In this document: in pieces, positions 42,085 through 51,444 of the stretch | Layout of the letters: the number at the start of each line of letters is the position of its first letter | Position numbering within the stretch: position 1 is the stretch's first letter | DNA from: Myxococcales bacterium | GTDB lineage: Bacteria > Myxococcota_A > Polyangia > Polyangiales > Polyangiaceae | Length of the DNA stretch: 64,000 nucleotides | NCBI GenBank assembly: GCA_016706225.1 | Contig: JADJKB010000021.1 | Coordinates: 930,001-994,000, forward strand | Reading direction: 5' to 3' | Position numbers and translations under genes: made by a program | Notes under the pieces: model-generated | Seen by the model: only the letters and a program-made list of their open reading frames with translations | Databases searched by the model: none | Told to the model about the DNA's origin: nothing

Positions 42085-42468
42085 GATCGACCTCCCTGTC
42101 AGCACCCCTCGCGCCGACAAACGGAGGATCGCGAAGCCGCGCGCGGGCGTCAACCCAGCGCGGACAAATGAGTGGGCGTTTTCACCACTCGATTTTCGCG
42201 GGGCAATCGCAGAAACCCGCTCACGTCGGTTCTTTCCCTGTGCGAAAGCGCACAACTAGACTCGACTTGTGCGCTCTCGCGCAGCGGAAACACTGCTGCG
42301 AGAGGGTTTCTTCGAGGTTACCCCCGGCGCGCGACCTGCCAGAAATTCGCGACTCATCCCAGACCAGAGCAGGCATCCGCCGGCCTCGCCGGTAGTTCAA
42401 GTGGGTTTTCGCCGCTCATGCCCATCGCGATCTGAGCGTCGCAAGACTGCTCGGGTCGAGACTAGAGA
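41975..42468. other. Hairpin-rich stretch without a conventional gene
   Basis: No ordinary gene fits here apart from the short leader frame described separately. Several inverted repeats stand out: ACGCC-AAAA-GGCGT (42053-42066), GAGTGG-N9-CCACTC (42170-42190), a 14-bp imperfect stem (42242-42255 with 42267-42280, one mismatch, 11-base loop), and a further stem (42274-42285 with 42295-42304, two-base bulge). The last two share bases 42274-42280, so they cannot form together. This may be a structured leader or a small RNA. Confidence 0.5.
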
Positions 42469-42963
42469 CTAGCGAAGAAATGGCATCGATGAGCGCGCGG
42501 CCTGCAGCACCGCGATGCGGGGGATCTTTCCGGTCTCGTCGACGGGGTAGTTGTCGCTCTTGATTCCGACGGAGCGGATCGCAGTGACGTCCGCCTCGCC
42601 GCGCACGCGGTACTCGATGTTGGCATTCATGGCCGTTTCACCCAGCAGCGGCGGCACCATGCCCCACGGGATGATCACGGGCGCCGCGACGATCGTCGTG
42701 CCGTCCGCGGGCAACCACTGATTTGGACTGTAAACGAGCGGCGGCAGCGTCCAGCGCCCCTGCAGCGTGGTCTGGACACGCACGTTGCGCACCTGCACGT
42801 CGAAGCTGTTGGAGTTGTTGACGCGCAGGTACACGGTCATGCCAATGCCCATCGGGCTCGCGGTCTGCACCTCGGCGTGATGAAGCTCCATTTTCGGCTT
42901 CGACACACAACCCGGCAAGACCAGGACCGAGGCGCCCCCGAGCAAGAAAGATCGCCGCTGCAT
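42469..42963 (-). CDS. LEA14/WHy-like exported lipoprotein
   Basis: The 164-residue protein has a signal with twin arginines and a lipobox (RRSFLLGGASVLVLPGC, Cys 18). A beta-sandwich domain follows with the pattern MTVYLRVNNSNSFDVQVRNVRVQTTLQGRW and later ANIEYRVRGEADV. That arrangement is typical of WHy/LEA14-type domains of unknown exact role. I use the ATG at 42963, which puts the signal at the N-terminus; the open frame upstream is a shadow. It is downstream of lpd on the same strand, but 91 bp separate it from that gene's stop on the other side. Confidence 0.7.
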   Translation of the reverse strand: MQRRSFLLGGASVLVLPGCVSKPKMELHHAEVQTASPMGIGMTVYLRVNNSNSFDVQVRNVRVQTTLQGRWTLPPLVYSPNQWLPADGTTIVAAPVIIPWGMVPPLLGETAMNANIEYRVRGEADVTAIRSVGIKSDNYPVDETGKIPRIAVLQAARSSMPFLR

Positions 42964-43054
42964 CGTCCGGAGCGTAGCCGACGCGGGCAGCCCGTACCAG
43001 GCGTCAGATGAAACCCGCCGAGTTGGCCAACCCGCGCACGAGCGGGCTCGAGCT

Positions 43055-44446
43055 TCAGATGTGGAGCGCGCGCCCATCGACCGCGAGCGCGGCCTCTTTG
43101 ACCGCCTCGGCCAGGGTCGGGTGGGCGTGGCAAGTGCGCGCCAGGTCCTCGGAGCTCGCGCCGAACTCGATGGCCGCCACGGCCTCCGCAATCAGCTCGC
43201 CGGCGCGCGCCCCGATGATGTGCACACCGAGCACTCGATCGGTCTCGGCATGCGCGAGGATCTTCACGCGCCCATCCACGCTGCCAAGGGCCTTCGCACG
43301 ACCGTTGGCCATGAAGGGAAAGCTCCCCTTCCGGTAGAGCACTCGCTCGGCAATCAGCTCCTCTTCGGTGGCGCCGACCCCGGCGATCTCCGGGTGTGTG
43401 TAGCAGACGCCAGGGATGGCCGCGTAGTTGACGTGCCCATAGCCGGTGACGATACGCTCGACACACGCCACCCCCTCTTCGCTGGCCTTGTGGGCGAGCA
43501 TCGGCCCTTCGATCACGTCTCCGACGGCATAAATGCCGGGGACCCGTGTCACGTAGCCTTCCCCGACCGGGATCCGCCCTCTGGCATCGAGCTCGATGCC
43601 GACCTTGTCGAGTCCGAGTGCGGCGGTGTTCGGTGCGCGCCCGACGGCCAGGAGCACACGGTCGCACACAATCGGTTCACCCGCTTCGATGCTGACGACG
43701 GCGCCGCGGCCCTCACGTCGCGCCCCGGTCACCCGCGTGCCGGTGCGGATCTCGAGCCCTTGGCGTTTGAGGACCCGCAGAGCATCGTTGGCGATTTCCG
43801 CATCCATGCCGGGCAAGATGCGCGGCAGGTACTCGAGCACGGTCACCTTGGCTCCCAGCCGCTGCCACACGCTTCCGAGCTCGAGGCCGATGAAACCTGC
43901 CCCGATCACCACCAGGTGTTCGGGGACCTTCGGGTAAGACAGCGCCTCCGTGCTCGTCCCGATCACGTCGCCGTCGAGCTCCACGCCCGGCAGCGGCTGC
44001 ACGACACTTCCGGTGGCAATCACCACGTGTTCGGCACGCAGCTCGACCCCGCCGTCGCTCGACTCGACCCGAACTCTGCCTCGGCCCGACAGGCTGCCGT
44101 TGCCGGCGTAGCGGGTGATGCGGTTCTTCTTGAACAGACCCGCGATCCCCGCGGTCAACGCGTGCACGGTGTCGTCCTTCTTCCGGAGCATGCGCGGCAA
44201 ATCGAGCTCGACCCCCGTCAGCTTCACCCCAAAGGCCTCGAGACCGTGTTTCGCTTCCGCGTAACGTTCGCTGGCCTCGAGCAGCGCTTTGCTCGGGATG
44301 CAGCCAATGCGGAGACAGGTTCCGCCTAGCGCGGGTTCCCGCTCGATACACGCAACGTCGAGCCCCAGCTGCGCCGCCCGGAGCGCCGCGACGTAGCCGC
44401 CGGGGCCGGCGCCAATCACGATCAGGTCGTGTCTTTTTTCTGCCAC
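43055..44446 (-). CDS. lpdA: Dihydrolipoyl dehydrogenase (E3)
   Basis: The 463-residue flavoprotein reoxidises dihydrolipoamide for the 2-oxoglutarate dehydrogenase complex, passing electrons to NAD. It has the FAD motif LIVIGAGPGGYVAALRAAQLG, the redox disulfide GGTCLRIGCIPSKAL (C-x4-C), the NAD motif LVVIGAGFIGLELGS, and the active-site His/Glu in CHAHPTLAEAVKEA. I choose GTG at 44446, seven bases after a GAGG Shine-Dalgarno and one base after the sucB stop. A longer N-terminal frame exists but does not match the family. Confidence 0.95.
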   Translation of the reverse strand: MAEKRHDLIVIGAGPGGYVAALRAAQLGLDVACIEREPALGGTCLRIGCIPSKALLEASERYAEAKHGLEAFGVKLTGVELDLPRMLRKKDDTVHALTAGIAGLFKKNRITRYAGNGSLSGRGRVRVESSDGGVELRAEHVVIATGSVVQPLPGVELDGDVIGTSTEALSYPKVPEHLVVIGAGFIGLELGSVWQRLGAKVTVLEYLPRILPGMDAEIANDALRVLKRQGLEIRTGTRVTGARREGRGAVVSIEAGEPIVCDRVLLAVGRAPNTAALGLDKVGIELDARGRIPVGEGYVTRVPGIYAVGDVIEGPMLAHKASEEGVACVERIVTGYGHVNYAAIPGVCYTHPEIAGVGATEEELIAERVLYRKGSFPFMANGRAKALGSVDGRVKILAHAETDRVLGVHIIGARAGELIAEAVAAIEFGASSEDLARTCHAHPTLAEAVKEAALAVDGRALHI

Positions 44447-44447
44447 G

Positions 44448-45806
44448 TCAAACCTCGAGCAAGATGCGAGAAGGTTGCTCCACACACTCTTTGATGCGCT
44501 TCAAGAAACCGACGGCCTCGCGACCGTCGACGATGCGGTGATCGTAGCTCACTGCGACGTACATCATGGGTCGCACGACGATCTGACCATCGCGCACCAC
44601 GGCGCGATCCTGGATGGCGTGCAGACCCAGGATGGCGCTCTGCGGCGGGTTGATGATGGGCGTCGACAGCAGGTTTCCGTAGACGCCTCCGTTCGAGATC
44701 GTGAACGTCCCGCCTTGGAGCTCCTCGAGCTTCAGTTTGTTCGCCTGCGCGCGCTTGCCATAGTCCGCAATGCTGAGCTCGATCTCAGCAAACGAAAGGC
44801 GCTCGACGTTGCGAATGATGGGTACGACGAGCCCCTTGCCGCCGCCAACGGCCACGCCGATGTCGTAGTAGTTTTTGTACACGATGTCGGTGCCGCGGAT
44901 CTCGGCGTTGACCTCCGGCACCAACTTCAGCGCCTCGACCGCCGCCTTCACGAAGAACGACACCAAGCCGAGTTTGATCGCGTATTTTTCCTGAAATTGC
45001 GCCTGCAACTCCTTGCGGAGGTTGAACACGGCAGACATGTCGACCTCGTTGAAGGTGGTCAGCTGCGCGGTCGACTGCAGCGACTCGACCAGTCGCTCGG
45101 CGATGCGCTTACGCATCGGGGTCATGGCGACGACCTCTTCCTCGCGCTCGCCTCCCGTGACCAGCGCGGTCGGCTCGGGCGGTGAATGCGCCGCCGGTGA
45201 CGACGCAGCGACGGCCGGACGCGGGGCCTCGACCCCCGCCGAGGCCGGTGCCGACCCGGGGCTTCGGCCCGCAGCCGCACGCAGCACGTCCTCCTTGAGC
45301 ATACGTCCGCCCGGACCGGTGGCAGTTACGTCCGCGGCGGCGACGTGACCTTCGGCCAACACCCGGCGCGCTGCGGGCATGACTCGGGCGAAACCCTCGG
45401 GCGGCACGCTGGCGGCGCGGGCGCTTTGTGGGGCCGAGCCGGGCTCGGCGACGGCTCGCGCAAAGGGCGACGGCGGCGCGCTCGGCGCGTGCGGCGTGGC
45501 CGCCACCGGAGGCGGCGAGGCGGGGGGAGCCACCTGCACTGGCGCGGGTGCCGCGCCGGCCGAAGCCATCGACTCTTCCACCGTGCCAATCACGTCTCCG
45601 ACTCGGGCGGCCTGACCGTTGGCCACGCGGATCTCGGTGAGCACGCCGTCGACCGGAGCCGGCAACTCGACCGTGACCTTGTCGGTCTCGATCATCACCA
45701 CAATCTCCTCGCGGCGGACGCGGTCTCCCACGGACTTCAACCACTCGCCGATCACCACCTCCGTGATCGACTCGCCGACGCTTGGGACCTTCAGTTCGAG
45801 GAGCAT
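44448..45806 (-). CDS. sucB: Dihydrolipoamide succinyltransferase (E2 of 2-oxoglutarate dehydrogenase)
   Basis: The 452-residue E2 carries an N-terminal lipoyl domain with the lipoylated Lys in IETDKVTVELPAP and an Ala/Pro-rich linker. A peripheral subunit-binding domain follows (MPAARRVLAEGHVAAADVTATGPGGRMLKEDVLRA). The catalytic domain ends in VSYDHRIVDGREAVGFLKRIKE with the active-site His and Asp. It transfers succinyl groups to CoA. It sits 21 bp after the sucA stop and directly before lpd, a typical sucA-sucB-lpd order. It is assembled into the cytoplasmic 2-oxoglutarate dehydrogenase core. Confidence 0.95.
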   Translation of the reverse strand: MLLELKVPSVGESITEVVIGEWLKSVGDRVRREEIVVMIETDKVTVELPAPVDGVLTEIRVANGQAARVGDVIGTVEESMASAGAAPAPVQVAPPASPPPVAATPHAPSAPPSPFARAVAEPGSAPQSARAASVPPEGFARVMPAARRVLAEGHVAAADVTATGPGGRMLKEDVLRAAAGRSPGSAPASAGVEAPRPAVAASSPAAHSPPEPTALVTGGEREEEVVAMTPMRKRIAERLVESLQSTAQLTTFNEVDMSAVFNLRKELQAQFQEKYAIKLGLVSFFVKAAVEALKLVPEVNAEIRGTDIVYKNYYDIGVAVGGGKGLVVPIIRNVERLSFAEIELSIADYGKRAQANKLKLEELQGGTFTISNGGVYGNLLSTPIINPPQSAILGLHAIQDRAVVRDGQIVVRPMMYVAVSYDHRIVDGREAVGFLKRIKECVEQPSRILLEV

Positions 45807-45827
45807 CTCTTTCGTCGCCTTTCTGCT

Positions 45828-48653
45828 TCAGCTGAACGCCTTTTCGAGGATCTCCGCCTGCTCGAGCTTGTGCGCGCTCGGCGAACCGGTGGCCGGGCTC
45901 GCGGACTCCGCCCGACACACCACCGAGAGCGGGTGCCGCCCGAAGACGCCGTCGCCGAAGCGCGCGCGCAAGTGGCGCCACGCGCCCATGTTGTTGGGCT
46001 CGTCTTGCAGCCACACCACCGGTGTCCCTTCGCGGAAGGGCTCGAGCTCGTCGCGCAGGATCGCGGCGTCGAGTGGGTAGAACTGCTCGATGCGCAGGAT
46101 GGCGACGTCACGTCGTGCCAGCTCCTCGCGGCGCTGCACGAGGTCGTAATAGATGCGACCGCTGCACAGGAGCACACGCTGAACCTCCGCCGGCTCGACC
46201 GCCGGATCAGCGAGCACACGTCGGAACCGCCCCGTCGCGCACTCTTCGAGGGAGCTGGTGCAGCGGGGGTGTCTGAGCAAGCTCTTCGGAGTGAACACGA
46301 TCAAGGGCTTTCGCCACGGGCGGAGGACCTGGCGGCGGAGCAAGTGAAAGTACTGGGCGGGCGTGCTCGGCTGCGCGATCTGGATGTTGTCCTCGGCGGC
46401 CAGCACCAGGAACCGCTCGAGCCGTGCGCTCGAATGCTCCGGCCCCTGCCCTTCGTAACCATGCGGCAGGAGCATCACCAACCCCGACAGTCGCTTCCAC
46501 TTGTCCTCGGCGCTGACCAGGAACTGATCGATGATCACCTGGGCGGCGTTGACGAAGTCGCCGAACTGCGCCTCCCACAGCACCAAGCCGTCCGGCCAAT
46601 CCAGGCTGTAGCCGTACTCGAAGCCGAGCACACCCGCCTCGGAGAGCGCGCTGTTCACGATCTCGATCGGCGCTTGATCCGCCGCGAGCGCGCCGAGTGG
46701 CATGTGGGTGTGACCGTCGAGGACATCGTGCAGCACCGAGTGTCGGTGACTGAACGTACCGCGCTCCGCGTCTTGACCGGTCAGGCGAACACGCATGCCG
46801 CTGGTCACCAGGGTCGCGAACGCTAGCTGCTCCGCGGTTCCCCAATCGAGGGGGCGCTTGCCGTGCGCGACCTCACGACGCTGCTCGAGCATGCGCTCGA
46901 TCTTCTTGTGGGGATGAAATCCCTCGGGCACGGCCGCCTGCGCTTCGACGAGCTCCGCCAGCCTCTCTCGGGGCACACCCGTCTCGACCTCGCGAGCGTC
47001 TTCTTCTGCGCCGCCCGAGTAACCTTGCCAGTAACCGCCGAGCCAGGCGCTGGTTCGGACGTAGTCGCTCTTGCGCGCCTGCGACAGCTCGCGCTCGAGC
47101 TGTTCGCGGCGTTCGACCTCGATGCGATCCGCTTCGTCGCGTGTGACGCCACCGAGCGCGAGCAGGTGCTCGAGATACCCGTCCCGCACGCTCTTGCGCT
47201 CGTTGATGGCAGCGTAGAGCAGCGGCTGAGTGAATGCGGGCTCGTCGCCCTCGTTGTGCCCCAAGCGGCGGTAGGCATACATGTCGAGCACGACGTCCCG
47301 CTGGAACTCGCTGCGAAAGTCCAGCGCCAGCCGCACGACCTGAGCCACTGCCTCCGGGTCTTCGCCGTTCACGTGGAAGATCGGGCTCTGCAACATCTTG
47401 GCGACATCCGTGGCGTAGGTGGTCGAGCGACTCTGCGTCGGCGGCGTCGTGAACCCGATCTGGTTGTTCACGACCACGTGCAGAGTGCCCCCGGTCCGGT
47501 AGGCCTCGAGCTGGCTCAGGTTCAGCGTCTCCTGGATGATGCCCTCGCCTGCAAATGCCGCGTCACCGTGGATCAACACGCCGAGCTTCTTGTCGCGCTC
47601 GGTGTCTCCACCCCGATCCTGCTTGGCGCGCACCCGCCCCAGCACGACGGGGTTCACATACTCGAGATGACTCGGGTTGAAACACAAGGAGAGATGCACC
47701 TTGCGGCCATTGGCCGCTTGCCAGTCGCTGCTGTAGCCGAGGTGGTATTTCACGTCGCCGCTGCCCAGAAACAGCTCGGGATCGCGGTCGTCGAACTCGC
47801 GAAAGATCGCCCGCGCACTCTTGCCCATGATGTTCGCGAGTACGTTGAGCCGCCCGCGGTGGGCCATGCCCAGGACCACTTCGTCCACACCTCGCTCACT
47901 CGCGCGCTCGATCGCGAACATCAAGAGCGGGATCAGGCTCTCGGAGCCCTGCAGAGAGAAGCTCTTGGCGCCCAGGTACTTCCGCTGGACGAACTCCTCG
48001 AACATCACAGCGTCGGTGAGCTTGGTCAGGATGCGTAGCTGCTCCTCGCGGCCGAGGCTCAGATGGTTCTGGGAGCCCTCCATGCGCTCCTGAAGCCAGT
48101 GTTTCACCCCCAGGTCGTCGATGTGCATGAACTGCACGCCGATCGAACGGCAGTAGGTATTCCGGAGCAGCGTGAGGATCTCACGCAGCGTCATCACCCG
48201 ACCGTCAGCAATCGTCCGGGCGCTGAACTTGCGGTCGAGATCTTCTGCGGTGAGCCCGTAGTAGTCCGGGGCGAGCTCGGCCTGATCGGCGCGCGGCAGA
48301 CCCAACGGATCGATCCGCGCGATCATGTGCCCGCGGACTCTGTAGGCGCGAATCAGCTGATCGACGCGGTCCTGGCGCACGACCGCATCACTGACGTCTG
48401 CGACCTGCACAGCGCCGGGCTCTCTCCGGAGCGGGCCGCGCGCCGCGCCGTTGCCCGGGTTGAAGACGCTGTGCGGGCGAAAGGTCGGGCCGAGCCTTGG
48501 TGGTGCGCCAGCGTCCCCGAGCGAGGCGAAGTAGCGCTGCCAGTCTTCTGAGACGGAGCGCGCGTCCGCGACGTAGGCCGCGTAGAGGTCCTCGACGAAG
48601 CCGAGCGACAGGGCATTCGGGGCGCGCGAGCTGAAATCCATGGCCTCTGCCAT
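45828..48653 (-). CDS. sucA: 2-oxoglutarate dehydrogenase E1 component
   Basis: The 941-residue thiamin-diphosphate enzyme decarboxylates 2-oxoglutarate. The N-terminal segment LGFVEDLYAAYVADARSVSEDWQRYF is the usual E1o start. The active-site block LGMAHRGRLNVLANIMGKSARAIFREF, NQIGFTTPP and the C-terminal WLQDEPNNMGAWRHLRARF are all present. I place the start at the ATG at 48653 (a GGGGGAG sequence lies close upstream); a second ATG at 48641 is possible. An upstream open extension lacks family similarity. First gene of sucA-sucB-lpd. Confidence 0.95.
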   Translation of the reverse strand: MAEAMDFSSRAPNALSLGFVEDLYAAYVADARSVSEDWQRYFASLGDAGAPPRLGPTFRPHSVFNPGNGAARGPLRREPGAVQVADVSDAVVRQDRVDQLIRAYRVRGHMIARIDPLGLPRADQAELAPDYYGLTAEDLDRKFSARTIADGRVMTLREILTLLRNTYCRSIGVQFMHIDDLGVKHWLQERMEGSQNHLSLGREEQLRILTKLTDAVMFEEFVQRKYLGAKSFSLQGSESLIPLLMFAIERASERGVDEVVLGMAHRGRLNVLANIMGKSARAIFREFDDRDPELFLGSGDVKYHLGYSSDWQAANGRKVHLSLCFNPSHLEYVNPVVLGRVRAKQDRGGDTERDKKLGVLIHGDAAFAGEGIIQETLNLSQLEAYRTGGTLHVVVNNQIGFTTPPTQSRSTTYATDVAKMLQSPIFHVNGEDPEAVAQVVRLALDFRSEFQRDVVLDMYAYRRLGHNEGDEPAFTQPLLYAAINERKSVRDGYLEHLLALGGVTRDEADRIEVERREQLERELSQARKSDYVRTSAWLGGYWQGYSGGAEEDAREVETGVPRERLAELVEAQAAVPEGFHPHKKIERMLEQRREVAHGKRPLDWGTAEQLAFATLVTSGMRVRLTGQDAERGTFSHRHSVLHDVLDGHTHMPLGALAADQAPIEIVNSALSEAGVLGFEYGYSLDWPDGLVLWEAQFGDFVNAAQVIIDQFLVSAEDKWKRLSGLVMLLPHGYEGQGPEHSSARLERFLVLAAEDNIQIAQPSTPAQYFHLLRRQVLRPWRKPLIVFTPKSLLRHPRCTSSLEECATGRFRRVLADPAVEPAEVQRVLLCSGRIYYDLVQRREELARRDVAILRIEQFYPLDAAILRDELEPFREGTPVVWLQDEPNNMGAWRHLRARFGDGVFGRHPLSVVCRAESASPATGSPSAHKLEQAEILEKAFS

Positions 48654-48827
48654 CTGCTCCCCCCGCCCCTGACGGTCAAGCGGGTGTGCAGGTCGAAACC
48701 CGCTGCGACTGGGTTTTGAGGGGGGATCCGCCCTCGACCGGGACTCCGCCGGGGTGGGTCCGAAACCCGAACGTAGCAACGGGCGCAGCTCTCTCTCGAG
48801 CCGCACCCGTTCGAGCAGCACGCCGCT

Positions 48828-50420
48828 TCAGTTGCAGGCTTGCGCGAAGTCGGAGCAGCAGTCGCCGCGCTGACCACACTGCGGGTCGCAGTAGCAGAGA
48901 TTGTCGGGGGAGCTGCCCGGCGCCGCGTCGGTTCGGCCGCAGTAGTCCTTGCAGCTCCCGCCGGCGGGGCCACCACACGCCGCGGCGCGTCCCTCACAGC
49001 AATCGCCGTAGCTGAAGCACTGCGCGTCGCAGTAACAGGTTCGACCGTCCACGGTCTGAGCGGCCGCAGACTCACACTTGCCCGCGCAGACCCCTGCCTC
49101 GGCAGGCGGTGGCGGCGCGTTGGGGTCAATCTGCGATTTGGCGAGCAGCTCCTTGACCTTGGCGTACGACACGAAGGGATTGCTCGTCACGTCCCCTGCG
49201 GGGCCGACGCTGGTCCACAGGAAATCCGGCTGCTCACTGAATCCCCACATGCTGTGGTTCGAGCCTGGCTTGATCCACTCACCGCCGATGATCTTGCCGT
49301 CGGCGTCGCCCTCGACGATGTAGTTGTACTTGTCGGTGCGCAGATAGCTGCCGATCTCTGGCACCAGTGGGTGGTCCGTGGCGTGGGACTCGGTGACATA
49401 GTGCATGGTCACCACGACCTCCCAGAAGCGCTTCGCCTCGGGGTTGTAGGGGTAGTCGGCGCCCTCGATGCCGAGCAGCGCATTCGCCTTGGCGACGTCG
49501 ATCTCCTCGAGTTTGTCCACCTTGAAGTCGTGCACGGGCTGGTTCCACACCTGGTAGTCGTAGGTGCGGTCCTCGGCGATGGCCATCTTGTACCGCCCCA
49601 GCATATTGGTCACGATCACGTGGAACGAACCCGCGTTGGTGTCGCGGCAGTTCGGATCCTTGATCCGACCGTGCTCGTCGCGCTCGACCTCTTTGGTGTT
49701 GCAGCGCCCGCCCACGATGATCGATTTGCTGCGGTCGTAGATGGTGATGAGCAGCGCCTTGATATCCGACGGGTAGAACATGACGCCCTGGTACTCGACC
49801 GGGAACTTCGGCTCGACCTCGTTCAGCGCCGCCGGCGTCCAGGCGTGGCAGAGGCCCCACCATGACTCGACGCCGTCGTTGTCATCGCACTCGTCGACTT
49901 GGCCGTCGCCGTCGCTGTCGACGCCATCGCGCGAGGCTTCGTTGCCCTTGTTGGCGCTCTGGTACTTGGCGGCCGGGCCGAGCTTCTCGTAGTAATCCTT
50001 GTCCCAAGCGCTGGTCCCGGCGGCGCAGTTGTCGGCGTCGAAGGGACGGAGTTTCATGAACTCCGCGTCGGCCTTCCAGCCGTTGAACGCAACGTCGTAC
50101 TTCTCGAGAGGACTGAGCTCGTCCTTGGCCTTCCAGCGCGTGTTCGTGCTGTCCTTGTAGGTTGGCCAGTAGGTGTCGGGCCAGGGTGTGTTCTGGGCCA
50201 TGCCTTCCAGAGGCAGCTCGCCCATGCTGTAAACGAGATCCTTGTTCAAGAAGTCGCCCAGCTTCTTGGGATCGTTTTTGTAGTCCCAGCCTTCAGCCTT
50301 GCCGAGCTTCGGCGGGCGAGATGGGTATTCGTAGCTGCCTCCGCCGGTGCCGGAGGGATCGCCGCTGCAAGCGACGACGGAAACCAGCGCGCCGAGGACG
50401 AGAACGTTGCGGAGTTTCAT
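48828..50420 (-). CDS. Secreted transglutaminase-elicitor-like lipoprotein with two somatomedin-B-like domains
   Basis: The 530-residue lipoprotein (lipobox VSVVAC) starts at the ATG at 50420, nine bases after GGGAG; an ATG at 50429 is too close to it. The central domain resembles the oomycete transglutaminase-elicitor family known from Phytophthora GP42. Matching blocks are WPTYKDSTNTRW, SPLEKYDVAF, GLCHAWTPAAL with the probable catalytic Cys (about residue 191), FYPSDIKALLITIYD, GSFHVIVTNMLG and VWNQPVHDFKV. A Ca-loop-like insert (DSDGDGQVDECDDND) precedes it. The last 90 residues hold two somatomedin-B-like modules with the CYCDxxC...GDCC pattern. It may cross-link or deamidate extracellular proteins. 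The family call is by eye. Confidence 0.7.
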   Translation of the reverse strand: MKLRNVLVLGALVSVVACSGDPSGTGGGSYEYPSRPPKLGKAEGWDYKNDPKKLGDFLNKDLVYSMGELPLEGMAQNTPWPDTYWPTYKDSTNTRWKAKDELSPLEKYDVAFNGWKADAEFMKLRPFDADNCAAGTSAWDKDYYEKLGPAAKYQSANKGNEASRDGVDSDGDGQVDECDDNDGVESWWGLCHAWTPAALNEVEPKFPVEYQGVMFYPSDIKALLITIYDRSKSIIVGGRCNTKEVERDEHGRIKDPNCRDTNAGSFHVIVTNMLGRYKMAIAEDRTYDYQVWNQPVHDFKVDKLEEIDVAKANALLGIEGADYPYNPEAKRFWEVVVTMHYVTESHATDHPLVPEIGSYLRTDKYNYIVEGDADGKIIGGEWIKPGSNHSMWGFSEQPDFLWTSVGPAGDVTSNPFVSYAKVKELLAKSQIDPNAPPPPAEAGVCAGKCESAAAQTVDGRTCYCDAQCFSYGDCCEGRAAACGGPAGGSCKDYCGRTDAAPGSSPDNLCYCDPQCGQRGDCCSDFAQACN

Positions 50421-50560
50421 CTGGCCCATCTCCCTTCACGGGTGAACACCCCGTGTGCCCCAAATACCTACATGTAAGTATCTGTGGGGGCAAGTGGGAA
50501 ATCTCAGGCGGCCAACTTTTCTGCGGAATGCCGCGCTATCCAGCGGTCAAGGGTGTCCGT

Positions 50561-51363
50561 TCAGGGGCAGAGCGCCGCCTTGTCGGAGCAGCAGTCGCCG
50601 TATTCGCTGCAGGAGCCATCACACCAACACGAGCCGTCCGGCGAGGAGCCCCCGCACGACGAGCGGCAGCTCTTTGCGAATGGGTTGTCGCTGGTGACGA
50701 CCTCGAGCGAGCCGTTGTCGCTCGGCTCGGCGGGAGCGGGCGTCGCCGGCAGGCTCACCGCGGACCAATGGATGCCGTGGCCGACATACGCGAGCCCGAT
50801 CAGGCCACCCGGATGTTTGCCTTGAGCCACGACGTGCAGGAGGCTCGGCGGCACGAAGTACCCCGCGCCGCTGTCGTCGCGGGGATCCGTCATCTTCCGG
50901 GCCTGGGCCATGAGCGGTTCGAGCGCGGCCTGGAACTCCGTGTAGGTCGCGTAGCTCTTTTTCACCACCGCGACGAGCGCGTCGAACAGCTGTTCCACGG
51001 CGATGCGCTTCGGATCCGTCGCCGGCAGCTCGTTCATCGCCATTGCCTCGAGCACACCAGGTTTCATCTGAACAAGTGGGTCGGCGCGGGGAATTTCGCC
51101 TGCGCCAGATCCACCAGCACCGTGTAAGCGTCCTCCACCTTCAGCATGGCCGGCTCGCCGGGCCAGATCGCGTTCAGCTTGGCGACGTCGGCCACATAAG
51201 GGCTGACGAAGAGATCCGTCGGGGAATCGCACTTGCCCGAGCAACCCACGGGTTTCTGGCGAGCGTCTCCCCCACCCGACCCCGTGTCTCCAGCATCGCT
51301 GCTGCACCCGAAAGCAAGCGCCAGCGCGGCGATGACCGACAGTCCAATCGAAACCCTTCGCAT
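50561..51363 (-). pseudogene. Frameshifted lipoprotein with a C-terminal somatomedin-B-like domain
   Basis: The lipoprotein start at the ATG at 51363 (SIGLSVIAALALAFGC) reads to a TGA at 51064-51066. A second frame carries the rest, from about 51087 to the TAG/TGA at 50561, ending in a somatomedin-B-like module (CRSSCGG...CWCDGSCSEYGDCCSD). Joining the frames at the CCCC run (51088-51091 on this strand) gives one continuous protein of about 266 residues. One base appears to be missing. Alternatively an ATG at 51067 overlaps the first stop (ATGA) and could restart translation, but the second part would lack a signal. It lies directly upstream of the transglutaminase-like gene. Confidence 0.65.
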
Positions 51364-51444
51364 GCTCGCATGCTCCGGCCTCCGCCCTGGACGATCACGG
51401 ACCCGAGCCGTCTCGTCAACCGCCATCGCGGGCCGCTCGTGCGC

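Noticed and set aside
50462..50500. Palindrome-rich promoter (GCCCC...GGGGC with inner TACATGTA)
   Set aside because: The arms are short and interrupted, with no T-tract; it could be a weak terminator of the frameshifted gene, but not strong enough to list.
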